NCBI RefSeq assembly: GCF_013373865.1
Contig: NC_050476.1
Location: 8,344,501-8,408,500, forward strand
Direction: 5' to 3'
DNA from: Monomorium pharaonis
Lineage: Eukaryota > Arthropoda > Insecta > Hymenoptera > Formicidae
Length of the DNA stretch: 64,000 bases
Positions 57,160-64,000 of this stretch are shown in pieces. A program made the translations under genes and the position numbers. Position 1 is the stretch's first letter; every line of letters begins with the position of its first letter. The notes under the pieces were generated by a model. The model had not been told where the DNA came from. It saw only the letters and a program-made list of their open reading frames with translations, and made no database searches.

Positions 57160-60100
57160 GCTGAGTAAAAGACTATGGAGAAAAAATACTTCAAGTGTAA
57201 CTTCACTATGTTTTAGTATGGGCACGGTTCAATTTTTTATTCTTTTTATATTAAAATGTAGAAGAATAATTTTTTGTATATAATTCTTAAAAAATTTCTT
57301 TAAAAACAAAGTTTCAGAATGTTCAATACTCTCAATTTTTTAATATTTTAATTATCAATTAAAATTGTTGGTGTAAAATTAAGTTAAAATCAAGAAGACC
57401 TTTATCACTTAATATTAATATCAAATTTACTTTTTAAATAGCACGAAAGCTGAAATATTATTACTAAAAATTGATATGCTTTTAATTAAAAATAAAATAT
57501 ATTCACAACTAATTTTTATAATTATACTAATTTTTGATAATACACCGGTTACTTCGTTAGTATGCAATTATACATCAATTTTCATGAGAATATTCGCTCT
57601 CCGTGCAGCGTAAAAGTTTAAACATTACTTATTAATATGTCCGTTCAACATGTGTAGATAGACGTACAATTTGCTCTTTATGAGATAGTGAGATTCACCG
57701 CAAAATACGATCGTTATCACGCGATGTTAATCGTGGTCTTTTCCTGCCGCAGGTATTGCGCAAACTGAAAAGCCAATTTGGTGACATGTACACGGAGAGG
57801 AACGTGATGATTAGCGGCACGCACACGCATTCAGCCCCCGGGGGCTTCATGCTAGATGTGCTTTTCGATTTAACCACATTCGGCTTCGTCAGGGAATCGT
57901 TCGACGCTATCGTTAATGGCATAACGAAGGTGAGTGGACGCGCTGTCATTACGATATTGCACAACTTGTGAACAATTCGTTTGATTGAAGATAATAGCCG
58001 GAGTAACAACTCAATATTGATTTTGACATCGCAGAGCATCCAACGTGCCCACAATGCCGTAGTGCCCGGAAGAATCTTCATCGCTCACGGAAAAGTTTTG
58101 GGGGCTAACATTAATAGGAGTCCGCAGGCGTATCTTAATAATCCGAAATCGGAAAGAGATAAGTAAGTGATTAAGTAATAGTTATTCTTTCGAAATTTCT
58201 GAGGAAATAAACTTTATAGTTTACAGTATTCTCTGTTCATGAAAAAAATAAAACTGACAAAAATTTATTTCTTTAATCTTATTAATATTATTAATTAGAT
58301 ATGGAAGCCGTGATAATTATTGTATCATGATGATCATTAAGTAGTATAGTAGAACATTCTTATTAGAAGCAAGCTATGAGAGACAATTAAATAAAACTCG
58401 ACGGAAACCTTTAAAATGAGAAAGGAATCTTTAAAAGATTCCTTTAAAAGATTATGTTGCCAATGATGGAGAGTACGGACGTGTAACTACATATTTTCAT
58501 TTTAACGGCTTCCGCAGAGTTTTCATACATTTGGCTGCCTCTCATACTTCATAATTTCAATGTTCGTCTGACTATCCATTTATTCGTACGCCTATCCTGG
58601 TAAAACCTTTTTTCTATAATTTTTTACATACTTTTTTAGAATATGTTATATTTTAAATTTATGAAAGAATTAAAAAAAAAATACTTTTGATTTTTTCAGG
58701 TTTTTTAAGTTTTTTTAGAAATTATAAAATTAAAGATTTTTTTTTTATGACGGAATTTCACATATGTAGGAAAATTCCGAGATGATGAAAAAATAATTAA
58801 ACATTAATGTTAATAATGGAATATATTTAATAATTATACAGCTAGAGCTATTGTGTTCTTCTTGCTTTCGCTATGCTTTTGTCTCGGTATTCCGCTCGGT
58901 TTTGCGATCTCTTATTTTAAATAGAGTTTGAAAAATTTTAAATAATAATATTAGAAAAAACGTATCCATTCCGTCAAGCTAATCATATAAATACAACAGA
59001 ATGATCATAGCTTGATCATTGCGTTCCTACACATGTGTAAAGATTTTAAGAATAGATGTGCAGACTTTTACATATATTTATATCTTTTAAATTTTATAAG
59101 TTTTTTTATATAGAAATTATATATATAATACAAAATTTTTATTATATAATTTTTTAAATTATATTTATTATATAATTTTTATATTATATAATATTATATA
59201 ATTTTTATAATAATTTTCAGAATTTATATACATATATACATTGGCGCAAAAAAACGAGACAAAAATTTTGACCAAATTTTTAGGTAACCTTCAAAGTAAT
59301 GTAACTTTGCGAAAAATTATCCAAATTACATGTGCTTTTTTTAAATTAAAGGGTTTTTTTTAAATTAAATAAACAAAAACTCCACTTTGAGAATCCCTAG
59401 ACGAAAGTTTGATTTGTTAAGTGGGAACCTTTTGTGTTGCATAAAAACCAAACATGTTTTTTTTAATTGAAAAAAGTAAAAGTTTGTTATCATTTTTCAC
59501 AAGTTTCCCGTTAAAATTTGTTAACATAATCCAGATTCTTAAAGTTTATTCTTTTTTAAGCAATTAAAAAAAACATGTTGGTACGATGTTTTTTGTTGAT
59601 TGCACACGAGTTTGAAATTTGCACTGCATTTTAGGGCATTTTAGCGAATAAATACGGTATTTTTTGAATATCATGAATTTTGAGTATCAATATGATATTG
59701 CACATTGATTTCATTCATGTTTAACTGAATCATACCATCGTCATTAGAGTGATCCAATGTGCACCACGTGGAGATCGACGGTCGGATTTTGCACATCATG
59801 TGGCTCTGAAATTCATCGGTGGAAATTTGCATTTATTGATCTGAATATAGCGGATAGTTGATTTATTCGCTATTTATTCGCTAAAATACCCTAAAATGCA
59901 GTGCAAATTTCAAACTCGTGTGCAATAAACAAAAAACATCGTATCGACATGCTTTTTTTTAAATTGTTTAGAAAAGAATGAACTTTAAGAATCTGGGTTA
60001 ATATTAGCAAGATTTTAACGAGAAACTTGTAAAAAAACTGATAACAAACTTTTACTTCTTTAATTAAAAAAAACATGTTTGGTTTTCATGCAATACAAAA

Positions 60101-61243
60101 AGTTCATACTTAACAAATCAGACTTTCGTCTAGAGATTCTAAAAAAAAGTACATATAATTTGGATAATTTTTCGCAAAGTTACATTACTTTGAAGATTGC
60201 CTAAAAATTCGGTCAAAATTTTTGTTTCGTTTTTTTGCGCCAGTTATATATATAAGTATATATATATACACACATTATATACATCAATTTTAAAATATTT
60301 TATAAAATTATATGAAAAAATTCTGAGAAAATTTTCACCAGAGGTCATTTTGTCTGTTTGTAAGGTTACATAAAAAATTTAATGGACTTTTTCAAACTTT
60401 ATTTAGCCAATATAGGTATTTAAAGATAGTTCAGCTCTACCGAAGCTTGTGCAAATGATCAAATTAGTTAAGTGTAAAAAATGTCAAAGAAAACGGAGTT
60501 AAATTAAAAAAGTTGTTTAGCAAAGTTTTTCTCATTTTAACGGTTTTTGCTGCACTTTATTTATTTACATTTGTTGCAAAGGATTTATTTAAAATTAATT
60601 CCGAAACAAAATATGTAATATTATAATAAGAACAGATAGCGTACAAAAGACAGTATTAATAATATTACTAGTTTAGCCTTGTGCAATCAAAAGCTATAAA
60701 CGCAACGTTTTCAAATTATGCTGTCGATCAATTTACGTTGCAATTGCTTAGTAAGGGGATTCTAGAATGCACTTGGCACTGAATATTGGTGTATACTGAG
60801 GTTAATTAATTCCCTGAATACAAAGAACAATCATGTATATTACGTATTACACAGTATACTACATATGTCGACGTGTTTATCACTCTACGCGTGCATTCTC
60901 AGAAATTCATGCGCGACCACTCGTCGCTTAAATTGATTTTGCGAAATATAAAATACGATGACGAGACAATAAATTCGCCGTCAATAATATTCGGAAGGAA
61001 GTTTACGTTTGCATAAAATTAATAATTTTTTTCTATTTCCATAGATATGAATATGACGTAGACAAGATATTAACACAGATACAATTCATTGATGCTGATA
61101 ACAAGCCTTTGGGTGCCATAAATTGGTTTGCCGTGCATCCAACTAGCATGAATAATACGAATCACCTTGTCTCCAGCGATAATGTGGGCTATGCTTCGAT
61201 CCTCTTTGAGAAAATGATGAGTAACAACGCCACAGTCGGCACA
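54912..61243 (+). CDS. CDase: Neutral ceramidase, first five coding exons, 3' end missing
   Basis: Coding exons 54942-55088, 55874-56017, 57753-57929, 58035-58162, 61045-61243; GT-AG introns, phases 0,0,0,2,0, 265 codons of a protein normally about 700 long. The span starts at the acceptor before a 30-base 5' UTR piece. Neutral ceramidases hydrolyse the N-acyl bond of ceramide to sphingosine and fatty acid at the cell surface or outside the cell. Family signatures in order: signal peptide, YSIGVGRADSTGPTAE, MGYA, SGTHTHSAPGG, INRSPQAYLNNP, INWFAVHPTSMNNTN, SSDNVGYAS. The His of THTHS and of AVHPT match the zinc ligands of the human enzyme (family knowledge). The catalytic-Ser region must lie right of 64000; no further exon was recognised in 61244-64000. 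Confidence 0.92.
54942..55088 (+). CDS. CDase: CDase exon 1, signal peptide and N-terminal motif
   Basis: 49 codons. A basic N-terminus and a Leu-rich core (ALWVLLLL) with cleavage likely after TALA, then GVGRADSTGP, the conserved ceramidase opening. A strong acceptor (GCTCTTTGCTTTCAG) at 54911 shows that the 5' UTR is spliced. The donor TTT|GTTAGTAA is less than ideal but keeps the frame into MGYA. Confidence 0.9.
55874..56017 (+). CDS. CDase: CDase exon 2
   Basis: 48 codons from MGYAKMEQKG to NDIRQE, with the LRTFARTFI and FVSVDSAMIG blocks of the family. Acceptor CAATTTCAG, donor GAG|GTAATG, phase 0 at both ends. Confidence 0.93.
57111..57156. repeat. (GC)n(AC)n microsatellite
   Basis: Pure GCGC run followed by ACAC run in the CDase intron 2. 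Confidence 0.9.
57753..57929 (+). CDS. CDase: CDase exon 3, first zinc-binding motif
   Basis: 59 codons with MISGTHTHSAPGGFM, where one His is a zinc ligand in characterised neutral ceramidases. Acceptor CTGCCGCAG, donor AAG|GTGAGT, phase 0. The exon is notably GC-rich beside its introns. Confidence 0.94.
58035..58162 (+). CDS. CDase: CDase exon 4
   Basis: 42 codons and two bases, SIQRAHNAVVPGRIF to AYLNNPKSERDK, including the substrate-cleft motif INRSPxAYLxNP. Acceptor CATCGCAG, donor AA|GTAAGTGA. The intron before it is only 105 bases. Confidence 0.94.
59242..60242. mobile_element. Fold-back element, 1.0 kb
   Basis: Ends TGGCGCAAAAAAACGA (both arms), followed by shared TTCAAAGTAATGTAACTTTG and CGAAAAATTATCCAAATTA. 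Arms are over 400 bases. In the 2.9 kb CDase intron; no ORF. Confidence 0.7.
61045..61243 (+). CDS. CDase: CDase exon 5, second zinc-binding motif
   Basis: 66 codons with INWFAVHPTSMNNTNHL, one of the best conserved ceramidase blocks and carrier of the second zinc His, then SSDNVGYAS. Acceptor TTTCCATAG, donor ACA|GTATGTAT, leaving in phase 0. Confidence 0.94.
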
Positions 61244-64000
61244 GTATGTATAAAAAAATATACATTATCAAACAAATATATTTTATTATACATTGAGGGA
61301 TCTATTTAATTAAATAAAACAAAATTTTTTATAAGACCATTTTGTTTAATTAAATTTATAATTTGTATTAACAAAGAATTATTTTATCAGAAACGACTCT
61401 ATTGAAAAGAGCGATAGAAAATGATAAGAAGTGTTTAATTGTTTTTAAGCGTATTTATGAATTAACACAATTGATTTCGATAAAGTTCTACTTGAGTATT
61501 CGCAATAAATTTCGATTAAAATGATAAAGAACAATAAAGTATTCCAATGATTCAATATGATTTTATTAGATAACAATAGGAAACAATTTTAGAATATAAA
61601 CGTAAACGATAATTACAATAGAAAAATACAATTTCTATTGAAAAAATTAGATTTTTTGTTGATTAATTTTTATTGTTCTTATTTTGATTTTTTTAATGAG
61701 AAAAGAAAATTCTACAACAACTAAATATTTTATTTGTATGAATTTGCATGATTTAACAAAATTTCGTGCAAATAGCGATGATAAGCGCGTTTATTTCGCA
61801 ATATGTGCCGCCATGTGCGGGAGTGCGTTAACGCACAATTGTTACACGATATGGGCACAGCTATAATAGATTAAACCATAGTATAAGTAAGACTGTGGCT
61901 AAATGCTCTCCCGTAAGAAGTATATAAATGTAGCACATTATAATTGTGGAATTCGCATGTTTAAACACATTGTCTCACAAAGGAATCTCACAAACTCTTA
62001 AATTATGATTCTAATAAAACTTGTCATAAATATAGACGGGATAAATACATGAATTTAGAAATTTTCCGTTAGGGCCCAAAAAACAGTTTAAAGTGGTAAA
62101 ACCATCCTTCAAAGGTAAAGACATTTTTGTCTTTTCTCGATATATCTCGTAAATCAAACGAGATATCAAAAAATATTTTATACAAAAGTTTACAGCATAA
62201 ATATCTCTATTTATTTATGCTTTTTATTTTTTGGAAAAAATAGTTTTTTCGAAAAAAAAATCTTTTTTTAATAAATAGCATAGTTAGAGGTATTATGCTG
62301 TAAAACTTTTGTGTAAAATATTTTTTGATGTTTTGTTTAGTTTATGAAATATATCAAAAAAAGGCAAAAATATCTTTATCTTTGAAGGGTGGTTTCACCC
62401 CTTTAAACTGTTTTTGGGCCCAAACGGAAAATTTATAAATTCATGCATTTACTCCCTCTACATTTATGCCAAATTTTATTAAAATCAGAATTTAAAAGTT
62501 TGCGAGGTTTCCTTGTCAAAAAGAAACGTTCTGTTATAAATGAGGTTTTTGTTTTATCTCTACTGCTGAACGAAAACAGCGATCTAATGAAATAAATGAA
62601 TTTTGATAGGGAAAACAAAATTCTTTTGATTAATTTAATTGGAAGAATTAATTAAACAATCTTCTAACGCTATAATTTTAATTTAGTGATTAAAATTTAA
62701 AAAAGACACCAATCAATAATTTAGGTCTGTATAATAAAAAATTTTATTCACTGAATAAATATTTTATGTTAATATTATCAACTTTCCCAACCAAATTGTT
62801 TTGTTGTGTCAATCAAAACATTTGCTTTCTCATATCCAAATAAAAAATATGGTTACCATAATCAAACTTTGTTTCAATCAAATAAGTTTTTCAATGTATA
62901 ATATACATACAGTGTGAGACTTACAGTATTTTGTTCACAAAAGTTACGCTGTGATTTTCGATTCAGATTTAAACGTTTACAAATAAAATATAAGTTATTT
63001 CCAATGTATATCTAGTACGATGTAAATTATATAAATTATGTTGAATCATCTGTATGAGTAATGAGATCTATTGATAACTGGAGATTCGGATTTTATTAGA
63101 AATAATGGAAATTATAATACATTCTGTTTTTTAATGTTTAATATTACACATTTTTCTTTATCAATAAAATAATGTCGGATATTTGAACAATCTTAAAATG
63201 TTCTTTCTGTATTGCAATACAATTTGAAATAATTTTAACATTGCATCAACTGTCTATTTAAAAAGGATTCGTATTAAGAGATACACAGTATGTAAATAAT
63301 GCATATAAACGTATTTTTGAATTCTGCGGTACAATCTTGATTCAATTTATAACAAAGTAAATTGTGAATAAATCTTTAAAGCATGAATAATTTCGATAAA
63401 CGAATCCACTGCATTGAGACAGCATGCATTATTGCACTTAAAAGCACCTACGTACATATTACGTCCCGAGTTTAAATAAATTATTTCATTTGTAAATATT
63501 ACACATCGCGTGCAAACTGCAGTTTCATGAGCTACATTCAGAAGAGGTTGCGTGTGTGTCCATACTATTATCTCTCTTTCCTTTTCAAAATGAATCCATT
63601 TGACCTTCCTATTGTTAGTTTGTACTGTTGCACGTTTGCTTTCCTCTGTTCTTTCTTTTTTTATTCGACTGTATTTCTTAAGTGCTGCACGATTGCAATG
63701 TGCATTTACATATCAAGCTGCATTAGCTAAGCTTGAATAAATAAGTCTCGTATGCGTGAGTAAAAATATAAAAATACAAGACAAAATGTAAAAATACAAG
63801 AATTATTGAAAAAATAGCTAATGTATTTTTATAAGCATATTTTAAAATTATTTTGGATCAATTTCACACAGAAAAAGAGGGACAAAATCTTATCTTAATT
63901 ACCAGTTAATTACTGTATTCTCGCTTGAAATAAGTTATACCTCATCGATTGAGTTCTATATACTAATATTTACTTATTATTATAACGAAGCGTTATAAAA
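61244..64000. other. CDase intron 5 (partial)
   Basis: I searched for the next ceramidase block (the GDVSPN region) and did not find it. One fold-back lies at 61971-62522; the rest is plain AT-rich DNA. Confidence 0.6.
61971..62522. mobile_element. Fold-back element, ~550 bp
   Basis: Arms share GGGCCCAAA, CTTCAAAG, AAATATTTTTTGAT and TAAATACATGAATTTA-like blocks in inverted order. It lies after CDase exon 5. Confidence 0.6.

Noticed and set aside
57695..58081. 128-codon minus-strand frame
   Set aside because: Antisense of CDase exons 3 and 4.
1..64000. CRISPR, rRNA or bacterial operon features
   Set aside because: Nothing of the kind is visible; spliced genes with insect families show nuclear eukaryotic DNA. 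tRNA genes could not be scanned reliably by eye.

Overview
The window is AT-rich eukaryotic DNA with short exons, GT-AG introns and many short transposon remnants. Gene content points to an insect, and the style suggests Hymenoptera, perhaps an ant (inference). Two genes are recognisable, arranged head to head and both running off the window.

Minus strand, 43.6 kb to 0.19 kb: a nudel-type mosaic serine protease (ndl). I could chain 23 coding exons whose splice sites are all GT-AG and whose phases agree at every junction, giving about 1,954 codons. The start is at 43299; the C-terminus lies left of base 1. The order is: cytoplasmic tail, one signal-anchor helix, a Ser/Thr/Asn-rich ectodomain with furin-type sites, a Pro/Gln-rich segment, then LDLa cluster, SRCR-like segment and active trypsin-like domain, then LDLa cluster, SRCR-like segment and dead protease domain, then a third LDLa cluster. 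In Drosophila, Nudel is the egg-surface protease that starts the dorsoventral cascade and acts in vitelline membrane cross-linking.

Plus strand, 54.9 kb to the right edge: the first five coding exons (265 codons) of a secreted neutral ceramidase (CDase), with signal peptide and both zinc-binding His motifs. The catalytic part lies beyond base 64000. A strong splice acceptor 30 bases before its ATG indicates an upstream non-coding exon.

Introns and the 11.3 kb intergenic interval are full of DNA-transposon debris. This includes a hAT-like element with a target duplication, a second hAT (ZMYM/TTF-type) relic, a 4.1 kb element carrying a broken DDE transposase, piggyBac-, Harbinger- and mariner-like MITEs, and more than a dozen long fold-back elements of 0.15-1.4 kb, some nested. 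A 1 kb purine tract that switches to a pyrimidine tract sits in the largest ndl intron. I saw no CRISPR, rRNA, tRNA or viral genes. The most unusual features are the three-fold LDLa-SRCR-protease plan of ndl with one wholly dead protease, the density of hairpin-forming elements inside its introns, and an unexplained conserved-looking plus-strand ORF at 20.8-21.0 kb.
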